This document shows, piece after piece, positions 16,140-24,441 of a stretch of DNA of 64,000 bases; positions within the stretch are counted from its first letter, which is position 1, and each line of letters begins with the position of its first letter. The notes under the pieces are model-generated. The model saw only the letters and a program-made list of their open reading frames with translations. It did not search any database and was not told the DNA's origin. This DNA is from Brevundimonas sp. UBA7664 (GTDB taxonomy: Bacteria > Pseudomonadota > Alphaproteobacteria > Caulobacterales > Caulobacteraceae): assembly GCF_002483305.1 (NCBI RefSeq), contig NZ_DLHQ01000018.1:9140-73139 (forward strand), written 5' to 3'. A program made the translations under genes and the position numbers.

Positions 16140-16946
16140 TTGTTTGCAGTCGATCGTCGTGTGCTGGCGAAGCTGGAGCCTGTGGTCAAACGGGTGCTGA
16201 TCATTGATCCGAACCCGCATGCCGCGCGCCTTCTAACCGACATCATGAAGGGGCTGGGCTCACGGGACGTCGTGGTTCAGCCGAACGACAAGCGCGCATT
16301 ACAGGCTGCGTCGGACCTTGAGCCCGGCATCATCTTCACGGAACGCACCGGCGAGGGGCTGGACGGGGAGGCCCTGGCCAGGGCGCTGCGGCGCTCGCAT
16401 CTGGCCTGTCGCCGCGCCCCCATCATCATGGTGACGGCTGACGCGACGGCCCGCACCATCGTGGGCGCCCGGGATTCGGGCGTGCACGAGTTCCTGCGCA
16501 AGCCCTTCACCAGCGCCGACCTGTTCAAGCGCGTCGAGAATGTCGCGCTGAAGCCGCGCGACTGGGTCGAGGCGGTGGGGTACATCGGCCCGGACCGGCG
16601 CCGGTTCAACTCGGGCGAGTTCTCCGGCCCCGGCAAGCGCAAGGCCGACCGGCCGGCGACGGGTGCGGCCGCCCAGGCCGCGACCAAGGACCAGGCGATG
16701 CGCATCCTGGGCTCGGCGCTGGACCAGTTCGACAGCGACCCGATGCAGGCGGTGCGCGCCATCCGTGAGCAGGCGGCGACATTGAAGGTGCTGGCCATGA
16801 AGGCGTCGGACTCGCGCCTTGCAATGGCCGTGGGCGCGCTGGAAGTTTCGATGGCCGCGGGGCCGCCGACCAAGGAGACGCTGGCCGCGCCGATCGGCAC
16901 CCTGCTGGCGATGCATCAGGTCGAGCCGGTCGCCCGCACGGGCTGA
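16140..16946 (+). CDS. Response-regulator-like protein with degenerate receiver
   Basis: Encodes 268 residues from a TTG with GGAG 9 bases upstream. Residues 16-135 are a receiver-like domain: strand RVLIIDPNP (D23; the usual second acidic residue is a Pro), T99 in IIMVTADATA and K121 in EFLRKPFTSADL. The phosphoacceptor position, expected in the GIIFTERTGEGLDG strand end, holds Glu68 where Asp is normal. The C-terminal 100 residues are Ala-rich and helical, with no DNA-binding or output domain I recognise. It may be a constitutively active or phospho-independent adaptor (inference). Confidence 0.8.
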   Translation: MFAVDRRVLAKLEPVVKRVLIIDPNPHAARLLTDIMKGLGSRDVVVQPNDKRALQAASDLEPGIIFTERTGEGLDGEALARALRRSHLACRRAPIIMVTADATARTIVGARDSGVHEFLRKPFTSADLFKRVENVALKPRDWVEAVGYIGPDRRRFNSGEFSGPGKRKADRPATGAAAQAATKDQAMRILGSALDQFDSDPMQAVRAIREQAATLKVLAMKASDSRLAMAVGALEVSMAAGPPTKETLAAPIGTLLAMHQVEPVARTG

Positions 16947-16976
16947 CGCCGCGGCCCTGTACAGGGGTGATCTGGA

Positions 16977-17002
16977 GCCGGGCGACCCTCAGGCCGCCCG
17001 GC
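16977..17002. terminator. Putative bidirectional hairpin between convergent genes
   Basis: GCCGGGCG (16977-16984) and CGCCCGGC (16995-17002) make an 8-bp GC stem with a 10-base loop between the stops of two convergent genes. No T-run follows, so it may be a weak or Rho-assisted stop. Confidence 0.45.
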
Positions 17003-17010
17003 GCCGGATA

Positions 17011-17898
17011 TCAGGCGTCGACCAGGTTCCGCTCTTCGGCGGCGGCGCGCATGGCCTTCTGGAGCTTCTCGAAGGCGCGGACCTCGATCTGGCGCACGCG
17101 CTCGCGCGACACGCCATACTGGCCGGCCAATTCCTCGAGCGTCACCGGATCGTCCTTGAGACGGCGTTCCGTGAGGATGTGCTTCTCGCGGTCGGTCAGC
17201 TCTTCCATGGCCTCCTGAAGCAGGCCCATGCGGATCGACTTCTCCTCGCTCTCGGCAAGCTGGGTCTCCTGCGAGACCGCCGTGTCGTCGGCGAGCCAGT
17301 CCTGCCATTCGCTTTCACCGTCGGCGCGCAAGGGCGCGTTCAGGGAGGCGTCGCCGCCGAGGCGGCGGTTCATGTTGGTGACCTCCTCTTCCGACACGCC
17401 CAGCTTGGTGGCGATGGCGGAGAGGTGTTCCGGACGCAGGTCGCCTTCCTCGAAGGCCGAGATCTGGCTCTTGGCCTTGCGCAGGTTGAAGAACAGCTTC
17501 TTCTGCGCGGCGGTGGTGCCCATCTTCACGAGCGACCAGCTGCGCAGGATGTATTCCTGGATCGAGGCGCGGATCCACCACATGGCGTAGGTCGCCAGGC
17601 GGAAGCCCTTGTCCGGATCGAATTTCTTGACGGCTTGCATCAGGCCGACGTTGCCCTCGGAAATCACTTCGCCGATCGGCAGGCCATAGCCACGATAGCC
17701 CATGGCGATCTTGGCCACGAGGCGCAGGTGCGAGGTGACGAGGCGGTGGGCGCTCTCGGCGTCCTGGTGCTCGGTCCAGCGCTTCGCGAGCATGAATTCT
17801 TCGTCTTTCGCAAGCATGGGAAACTTGCGGATTTCAGTGAGATAACGCGACAGTCCCTGTTCAGGCGACATCACCGCGAGTGATCTGGCTACAGCCAT
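17011..17898 (-). CDS. rpoH: Heat-shock sigma factor sigma-32
   Basis: Directs RNA polymerase to heat-shock promoters (chaperones, proteases). The 295 residues include region 2 (HLRLVAKIAMGYRGYGLPIGEVISEGN, then KGFRLATYAMWWIRASIQEYILRSWSLVK), the RpoH-box region TTAAQKKLFFNLRK that is specific to sigma-32 proteins, and region 4 (TLEELAGQYGVSRERVRQIE). I take ATG 17898 (MAVARSLAVMSPEQGLS), which agrees with known alphaproteobacterial RpoH starts and has GGAGGG upstream; an extension to 17949 is open but unlike the family. The 230-base upstream gap carries a promoter candidate. Confidence 0.96.
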   Translation of the reverse strand: MAVARSLAVMSPEQGLSRYLTEIRKFPMLAKDEEFMLAKRWTEHQDAESAHRLVTSHLRLVAKIAMGYRGYGLPIGEVISEGNVGLMQAVKKFDPDKGFRLATYAMWWIRASIQEYILRSWSLVKMGTTAAQKKLFFNLRKAKSQISAFEEGDLRPEHLSAIATKLGVSEEEVTNMNRRLGGDASLNAPLRADGESEWQDWLADDTAVSQETQLAESEEKSIRMGLLQEAMEELTDREKHILTERRLKDDPVTLEELAGQYGVSRERVRQIEVRAFEKLQKAMRAAAEERNLVDA

Positions 17899-18074
17899 TA
17901 GTCTGGTCCCTCCGACCGTGAAACGAGCGGGTTCTTCGGAAGCGGCCACCCGATGTGCGCCGTCGCCTCACCCCTCAACCGATGACATAGGATCGGGTTT
18001 CCGCACTTGTCAGTGGCGGATGGTCACACAAGAGCGTGACCGTTGCCCCGGCGCCACGGCACCGAATGAGGGAC

Positions 18075-18111
18075 GGTATAGCGGATAGTCCGTCCTTAAT
18101 CAAGACGGACT
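18075..18111 (-). promoter_or_regulatory. Candidate rpoH promoter overlapping a hairpin
   Basis: On the minus strand, TTGATTA (18097-18103) and GCTATACC (18075-18082) are separated by 14 bases and resemble the Caulobacter housekeeping promoter TTGaCgS-N10-14-GCtANaWC. The -35 lies in the loop of a perfect 8-bp inverted repeat, AGTCCGTC (18087-18094) and GACGGACT (18104-18111). The hairpin could also terminate transcripts of the lipoprotein gene upstream of rpoH. Confidence 0.45.
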
Positions 18112-18128
18112 GCCGAAGCCAGGCCCGC

Positions 18129-18836
18129 TCAGTAGAAGTCGACGTGGAGGTGGTCATCGTGGCGCGCCGCCTGACACCCGGCGAACCGCAGTTTGGGATG
18201 CCCCCACAGGCCGAGGCGCCGTTCCAGATGCGGCTCGATCAGGACCCGGCGGACGCGGCGATCGGCGATCAGGAGCTCGACGAGGGTTCTGGTTCGGGCC
18301 TCGTCGAGCTGCCAGGGGCGGTTGGCGGGTGGATCAGGCTTTTCGGCGGGCCCGACGCGGCCGCCTGGGCAAGCGAGCGGCTCACCCGGTCGGACCGGCT
18401 CAGCCGGCCAGAGGCCGCCATACAGGCGGGTGTCCGGGAAGTCGGCGAGCGGGCGTCCCTCGCGGTCGGTGTAGTAGAGGCCAAGGTCGATCTGTCGACC
18501 GTCGCCATGGCTGAGATGCGGCGGGAAGGGGACGACGCCGGCCGGGCCTGAAGCGTCCATGAAGCGCAGCACTTCGTCTGGATAACGGGCGGCGATGGCC
18601 TGGGCCGCGGTGGTCAGCGCCTCGCGCGCGGCGGGAGTGACGAAATGCCGGTCGAGGCGGCAGTAGCGGTCGGCGACCGGCTCAAGCGGCGTGGAGCCGT
18701 CGCAGGGGAGGGAAACGAGGCCGGCGGCGTTGGGCCGGACCGAGCCGGGCCCCCCGCGCCATGGCGGTGTCGGCTCCGTCGCCTGCCGGCAGGCCGTCAA
18801 TGCGAGCGCGGCAGCCAGCAAGACGGCTATCCTCAC
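18129..18836 (-). CDS. LAS-type metallopeptidase-like lipoprotein
   Basis: Encodes 235 residues from a GTG that overlaps the rluD stop (GTGA). The N-terminus has a lipobox (LALTAC), so the protein should be lipid-anchored. Two motifs fit the zinc sites of the LAS peptidase superfamily (MepA, DD-carboxypeptidases): SHGDGRQIDLGLYY (H-x6-D) and HDDHLHVDFY (HxH) at the C-terminus. It may cleave peptidoglycan in the periplasm. The family match is by motif only and the length is close to MepA-like enzymes. It lies between rluD and rpoH on the same strand. Confidence 0.78.
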   Translation of the reverse strand: MRIAVLLAAALALTACRQATEPTPPWRGGPGSVRPNAAGLVSLPCDGSTPLEPVADRYCRLDRHFVTPAAREALTTAAQAIAARYPDEVLRFMDASGPAGVVPFPPHLSHGDGRQIDLGLYYTDREGRPLADFPDTRLYGGLWPAEPVRPGEPLACPGGRVGPAEKPDPPANRPWQLDEARTRTLVELLIADRRVRRVLIEPHLERRLGLWGHPKLRFAGCQAARHDDHLHVDFY

Positions 18837-19882
18837 AGCGCGGCGAGTCCCTGTTCAAGCAGGCGCATGTCTTCCGGCGGCGCGGTTTCGAAGCGCAGGG
18901 CCTCGCCCGTCACGGGATGGATAAAGCCGAGGATGGCGGCGTGGAGCGCCTGACGCGTCAGACCGGCCTCGGCGATGGCGATGCGGACGGGATTGGCCGG
19001 ACTGCCCGTGCCGTAGACCGGGTCGCCCAGCAGCGGCGAGCCCTTTGAGGCCATGTGCACGCGGATCTGGTGGGTGCGGCCGGTGTGCAGGGTGCAGGCG
19101 ACGCGGGAGGCGAGGGGCGGGGCGGCCGGGCGACTGCCTTTCCGGGGCGCGGCGCCGAAGACCTGATCGACGACATAGTCGGTGATGGCTTCCCGACCGC
19201 CGGTTCTCAGCACGGCCATCTTCTTGCGGTCTCCGGTCGAGCGACCGAGGTTCGAGACGATGCGGCCCTTCTCCGGCTGGGGCGCGCCGCGGACCAGGGC
19301 GATGTAGGTGCGCTCGATGTCGTGGGCGGCGAACAGGGCCGAGAGGCCGGCGTGGGCGGCGTCGGTCTTGGCGGCGACCATGACGCCGGAAGTGTGTTTG
19401 TCGAGCCGGTGGACGATGCCCGGCCGGGCGACCCCGCCGATGCCGGAGAGCGATGCGGCGCAGTGATGAAGCAGGGCGTTGACCAGGGTGCCGGTCTCGC
19501 TGCCGGGGGCGGGATGCACCGCCATGCCCGCGGGCTTGTCGATCACGATCAGGTCCGCGTCCTCGAACAGGACGGCCAGGGGAATGTCTTCGGGCTGGGG
19601 GATGGCCGAGATGATCGCCGGGAGGGCGACGGCGTAGAGGCCGGGCAGGGCCTTGGCCGAGGCGGACCCAAGGGGCTGGCCGTCGCGGGTGACCACGCCT
19701 CCGGCCAGCAGGGCCTGGACCCGGGCGCGCGAAAGGGCGGGAAAGAGATCGGACAGGACCTTGTCGAGCCTGCCGCCGCCGGCTTCGAGACGCGCCTCCA
19801 GAACGGGTGGGAGGTCCTCGTCGGTGGCGAAGTCTTCGTTCGTGGGGTCTTCGGACAAGGCGCGCTCCGCCGCTAGGGCCAA
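18833..19882 (-). CDS. rluD: RluD-type 23S rRNA pseudouridine synthase
   Basis: Forms pseudouridines in 23S rRNA helix 69 (family role). The 349 residues contain an N-terminal S4 RNA-binding domain (GGRLDKVLSDLFPALSRARVQALL), the catalytic Asp161 in GIVHRLDKHTSGVMV, and the C-terminal RTHQIRVHMASKGSPLLGDPVYG. The first 30 residues are an acidic extension and a later start is possible. Adjacency to rpoH is common in alphaproteobacteria. It overlaps the downstream lipoprotein gene by 4 bases. Confidence 0.9.
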   Translation of the reverse strand: MALAAERALSEDPTNEDFATDEDLPPVLEARLEAGGGRLDKVLSDLFPALSRARVQALLAGGVVTRDGQPLGSASAKALPGLYAVALPAIISAIPQPEDIPLAVLFEDADLIVIDKPAGMAVHPAPGSETGTLVNALLHHCAASLSGIGGVARPGIVHRLDKHTSGVMVAAKTDAAHAGLSALFAAHDIERTYIALVRGAPQPEKGRIVSNLGRSTGDRKKMAVLRTGGREAITDYVVDQVFGAAPRKGSRPAAPPLASRVACTLHTGRTHQIRVHMASKGSPLLGDPVYGTGSPANPVRIAIAEAGLTRQALHAAILGFIHPVTGEALRFETAPPEDMRLLEQGLAAL

Positions 19883-19991
19883 GCGGCAGGCGATCTAGCA
19901 CGTCCAGGCCGTGGGCGTGCAAGGCATGACCTTGGCGACGAAGCCAAGCTGAGTCATGGTCAAGCTTGGTCTTTCGGGGGGGTCTGGAACC

Positions 19992-20630
19992 ATGAAACTG
20001 TGGATTTTCGCTGCGGCCGCCGGCGGCGCCGTACTCGGCCTGGCCAGTTGCGCCACGATGAGCGCGGAGCAGTGCATGGCCGGAGACTGGGCCGGCCAGG
20101 GCTATTCAGACGGGGCATCCGGGCTGACGATGAGCCGGCTCGAAGAGCACGCAGAGGCCTGCGCCAAGCACGGGGTCACGCCCGACCGGTCGGCCTATGC
20201 CGCCGGGCGCGATCAGGGGCTGGTGCGCTATTGCACCCCCGCGAACGGATTCCGGGCCGGCCGCACAGGTTCGGGCTATGGCGGGGTCTGTCCGTCGTAC
20301 CTGGAAGTTGACTTCATGCCGGCCTATCGCGACGGGCAGATCGTTCACGACGTCGAACAGGCGCTGACCAATGCGCGCAGCAGCGCCGACAGCCTGGGCG
20401 CGCGGCTGGAGGAGCTGGACGACAAGATCGCCGGCAAGCAGCGCGAACTGCGCGCCGAGGGCCTGACCGAACCGCAGCGCGACCAGATCCGCGACCGGAT
20501 CCAGGAGCTTCGCCGCGAACGGGCGGAGACGGAGCGGGAATGGCGCCGCGCCCAGAACGCCATCGACGACGCCGAGCGGGATGTTCGTGACATCCAGTGG
20601 CGCTTCCGGGACCAGTACGGCGGCTGGTGA
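19992..20630 (+). CDS. DUF2799 lipoprotein with C-terminal coiled coil
   Basis: Encodes 212 residues. The signal peptide ends in a lipobox (VLGLASC, Cys near residue 19). The following CATMSAEQCMAGDWAGQGYSDG, then AYAAGRDQGLVRYCTPANGF and YGGVCP, are diagnostic of DUF2799 with its conserved cysteines. The last 95 residues are a heptad-rich, charged helix (AQ/RRE/ER repeats) that should form a coiled coil. ATG 19992 gives a proper signal peptide; an upstream ATG at 19956 does not. Function is unknown; outer-membrane or periplasmic anchoring is inferred. Confidence 0.87.
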   Translation: MKLWIFAAAAGGAVLGLASCATMSAEQCMAGDWAGQGYSDGASGLTMSRLEEHAEACAKHGVTPDRSAYAAGRDQGLVRYCTPANGFRAGRTGSGYGGVCPSYLEVDFMPAYRDGQIVHDVEQALTNARSSADSLGARLEELDDKIAGKQRELRAEGLTEPQRDQIRDRIQELRRERAETEREWRRAQNAIDDAERDVRDIQWRFRDQYGGW

Positions 20631-20650
20631 CCGCGCGGTCGGTCCGCTCG

Positions 20651-20673
20651 GGCCGCCGCGTCAGGCGGCCTTT
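20651..20673 (+). terminator. Putative terminator after the DUF2799 gene
   Basis: GGCCGCC (20651-20657) and GGCGGCC (20664-20670) form a 7-bp stem with a 6-base loop followed by TTT. The hairpin overlaps the stop codon of the convergent fba gene. Confidence 0.4.
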
Positions 20674-21746
20674 GAGGCCGAGGCGCCGAAGTGCGGGTTC
20701 AGTTCGCCCTTGGCGTAGCGCTGGGCCATCTGGGCCGTGGACAGGGGCCGGATCTTCGAGGCCATGCCCTCGCAGCCGAACTGCACGAACCGCTCCTGAC
20801 AGAGTTTGCGCATCGCTTCCTTGGCGGGCTTCAGATAGGCGCGCGGGTCAAACTCGCCGGGCTTCTCGGCGAGGATTTTCCGGATCGCGCCGGTCATGGC
20901 CATGCGGTTGTCGGTGTCGATGTTGATCTTGCGGACGCCGTGCTTGATGCCGCGCTGGATCTCTTCCACCGGCACGCCCCAAGTCTGGGGCATCTTGCCG
21001 CCATAGGCATTGATGATGTCCTGCAGGTCCTGCGGCACCGAGGACGAGCCGTGCATGACCAGATGGGTGTCGGGCAGGCGGCGGTGGATTTCCTCAATCA
21101 CGTTCATGGCGAGGACTTCGCCGTCCGGCTGGCGGCTGAATTTGTAGGCGCCGTGGCTGGTGCCCATGGCGATGGCGAGGGCGTCGACCTGGGTCTCGCG
21201 GACGAAGTCCACGGCCTGGTCCGGGTCGGTCAGGAGGGCGGAATGGTCGAGCTTGCCCTCGAAGCCGTGGCCGTCCTCGGCTTCGCCCATGCCGGTCTCC
21301 AGCGAACCCAGCACGCCCAGTTCGCCCTCGACCGAGACACCACAGCTGTGGGCCATCTGGACCACCCGGCGGGTGACGTCGACGTTGTATTCGTAGGAGG
21401 CGGGCGTCTTGGCGTCCTCTTCCAGCGAGCCGTCCATCATCACCGAGGTGAAGCCGTACTGGATGGCGGTGGCGCAGGTGGCCGGGCCGTTACCGTGGTC
21501 CTGGTGCATGCAGACCGGGATGTGCGGATACAGTTCGGCCAGGGCGTCGATCAGCTTGGCCAGGACGATGTCATTGGCGTAGCTGCGCGCACCGCGGCTG
21601 GCCTGGATGATGACGGGGGCGTTGACCGCCTCGGCCGCCTCCATGATCGCCAGACCCTGTTCCATGTTGTTGATGTTGTAGGCCGGCAGGCCGTAGTCGT
21701 TCTCGGCCGCGTGGTCGAGAAGCTGTCGCAGCGTGATGCGCGCCAT
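20661..21746 (-). CDS. fba: Class II fructose-bisphosphate aldolase
   Basis: Zinc-dependent aldolase that interconverts fructose 1,6-bisphosphate with DHAP and glyceraldehyde 3-phosphate. The 361 residues are of the CbbA/FbaA subtype: YNINNMEQGLAIMEAA, zinc-ligand region VCMHQDHGNGP, GFTSVMMDGSLEED, VEGELGVLGSLETG, MGTSHGAYKF, and VMHGSSSVP. The subunit length is normal. It is the last of the minus-strand glycolytic genes gap-pgk-fba but is separated from pgk by 356 bases that carry a small gene on the other strand, so it probably has its own promoter. Confidence 0.96.
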   Translation of the reverse strand: MARITLRQLLDHAAENDYGLPAYNINNMEQGLAIMEAAEAVNAPVIIQASRGARSYANDIVLAKLIDALAELYPHIPVCMHQDHGNGPATCATAIQYGFTSVMMDGSLEEDAKTPASYEYNVDVTRRVVQMAHSCGVSVEGELGVLGSLETGMGEAEDGHGFEGKLDHSALLTDPDQAVDFVRETQVDALAIAMGTSHGAYKFSRQPDGEVLAMNVIEEIHRRLPDTHLVMHGSSSVPQDLQDIINAYGGKMPQTWGVPVEEIQRGIKHGVRKINIDTDNRMAMTGAIRKILAEKPGEFDPRAYLKPAKEAMRKLCQERFVQFGCEGMASKIRPLSTAQMAQRYAKGELNPHFGASASKAA

Positions 21747-21915
21747 GGGGTGTCTCCTGAGCCCGTGAGTTTTGCCGGTGGTCTAGCGTCACAGGCGCTT
21801 GAAGTCACGCAGTGTTACAGTCGGACGGCGGCGTCAGAAGTCGAAAGGGGTCGCGGCGTCATGTCCGTGCCACGCTCGATCTGCCCGGCGATCAGGCCGG
21901 GGAGGGAGCCGCGCC

Positions 21916-22098
21916 ATGCGGAAATTGCTGACCGCAGCACTGGTCTCCGCGCTCCTTCTGGCGGGCTGCGCGGGTCTGCCGACCACGGAAGATCTGTGCC
22001 GCAACTCGTCGCGTTGCACGCCGGACTGCGGCTCTGTCGCGCGGGGCGGCTCGCCGGAGTGTGATCCATGGCAGCGCGAGGGTCACACGCGCGGCTGA
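21916..22098 (+). CDS. Small lipoprotein (60 residues)
   Basis: ATG 21916 follows GGAGGGAGCCGCGCC, a strong ribosome-binding site. The product starts MRKLLTAALVSALLLAGC, a textbook lipoprotein signal with lipobox LAGC, so the mature protein has about 43 residues. The mature part has four further cysteines (LCRNSSRCTPDCGS and PECD) and no domain I recognise. It sits on the plus strand between pgk and fba, both minus; its stop is 4 bases from the pgk stop. The signal peptide and Cys pattern make a real gene likely. Confidence 0.75.
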   Translation: MRKLLTAALVSALLLAGCAGLPTTEDLCRNSSRCTPDCGSVARGGSPECDPWQREGHTRG

Positions 22099-22102
22099 CG
22101 CC

Positions 22103-23299
22103 TCAGACCCGCAGCGCCTCGACGCCGGGCAGGGGCTTGCCCTCCATCCATTCCAGGAAGGCGCCGCCGGCGGTGGAGACGAAGGTCATGTCGTCCGCCA
22201 CGCCCGCGTGATGCAGGGCCGCGACCGTGTCGCCGCCGCCGCCGACCGCGATCAGGACGCCCGCCCTCGCGAGCGCCGCTGCGTGATGGGCGACCGCGAC
22301 GGTGGCTGTGTCGAAGGGCGGCACCTCGAACACCCCCAGCGGACCGTTCCAGATCAGCGTCTTTGATGCGGTCAGGGCGTCGACGAGGCGCGCGACGGTC
22401 GCCGGGCCGGCGTCGAGGATCTTGTCGTCGGCTGACAGCGGCTGACCGGCGACGACGGGGCGGGCGGCCACGCCGGGCTTGACCTCGGTCGCCACGACGA
22501 AGTCGACGGGCAGCAGGATCTCGCAGCCGCGAGCCTTGGCTTCGGCCAGGATTTCGCGGGCGGTGTCGGCCATGTCGCGCTCGGCCAGCGAGCCGCCGAT
22601 ATCGATCCCTTGCGCGAACAGGAAGGTGTTGGCCATGCCGCCGCCGATGGCGAGGCGGTCCAGCTTGCCGACCAGGTTTTTAAGCAGGTCCAGCTTGGTC
22701 GAGACCTTGGCCCCGCCGACGATGCCGATCACCGGCTTCTTCGGCTTGCCGAGCGCGGCGTCGAGCGCGTCGAGCTCGCGGCGCATCGACTCGCCGGCAT
22801 AGGCGGGCAGCAGGCGGGCGAGCCCTTCGGTCGAGGCGTGGGCGCGGTGGGCGGCGGAGAAGGCGTCATTGACATAGACGTCGCCGAGTTCGGCCAGTTG
22901 CGCGGCGAAGGCGGGGTCGTTGGTCTCCTCGCCGGGGTGGAAGCGCACGTTCTCGAGCAGCACGACGCCGCCGATGTCGATGTCGGCGATCATCGCTTTC
23001 GCCTCTTCGCCCACACAATCAGAGGCGAACCGGACCGGAGCCCCCAGAAGGTGTTCGAGATCGTCGACGACGGGCTGCAGGCTCATCGAGGGGACGACCT
23101 TGCCCTTGGGCCGATCGAAATGGGCCATCAGGACCACCTTGGCGCCGGCGTCGCGCAGCTTGTTGATCGTCGGCAGGGCGACGCGCAGGCGGGTGTCCTC
23201 GGTGACCTTGCCGGCCTCCATGGGGACGTTGAAGTCGACGCGGACGAGGGCGGTCTTGCCGGCGAGGGCGGGGGCGTCGTCGAGGGTGCGGAAGGTCAT
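22103..23299 (-). CDS. pgk: Phosphoglycerate kinase
   Basis: Transfers phosphate between 1,3-bisphosphoglycerate and ADP in glycolysis. The 398 residues contain ALVRVDFNVPME near the N-terminus, MAHFDRPKG, the hinge-region GGAKVSTKLDLL near 200, and the ATP-site VGGGGDTVAAL near 355. Length and motifs are normal. It lies 10 bases after gap on the same strand, so the two are probably co-transcribed. Confidence 0.97.
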   Translation of the reverse strand: MTFRTLDDAPALAGKTALVRVDFNVPMEAGKVTEDTRLRVALPTINKLRDAGAKVVLMAHFDRPKGKVVPSMSLQPVVDDLEHLLGAPVRFASDCVGEEAKAMIADIDIGGVVLLENVRFHPGEETNDPAFAAQLAELGDVYVNDAFSAAHRAHASTEGLARLLPAYAGESMRRELDALDAALGKPKKPVIGIVGGAKVSTKLDLLKNLVGKLDRLAIGGGMANTFLFAQGIDIGGSLAERDMADTAREILAEAKARGCEILLPVDFVVATEVKPGVAARPVVAGQPLSADDKILDAGPATVARLVDALTASKTLIWNGPLGVFEVPPFDTATVAVAHHAAALARAGVLIAVGGGGDTVAALHHAGVADDMTFVSTAGGAFLEWMEGKPLPGVEALRV

Positions 23300-23309
23300 G
23301 ATTTCAAGC

Positions 23310-24317
<1,008 letters not shown>

Positions 24318-24441
24318 GGGGCGGTCTCCGGAGAAGCGGTGTCAGGGTTGGCGCTTCAATGAAGCCGACGGGCGCGGCGATCAACCCCGCGTCCGTAACA
24401 AGACGTGATCGACTGTAACGCTCAGGTCGAACGCCCGGCCG

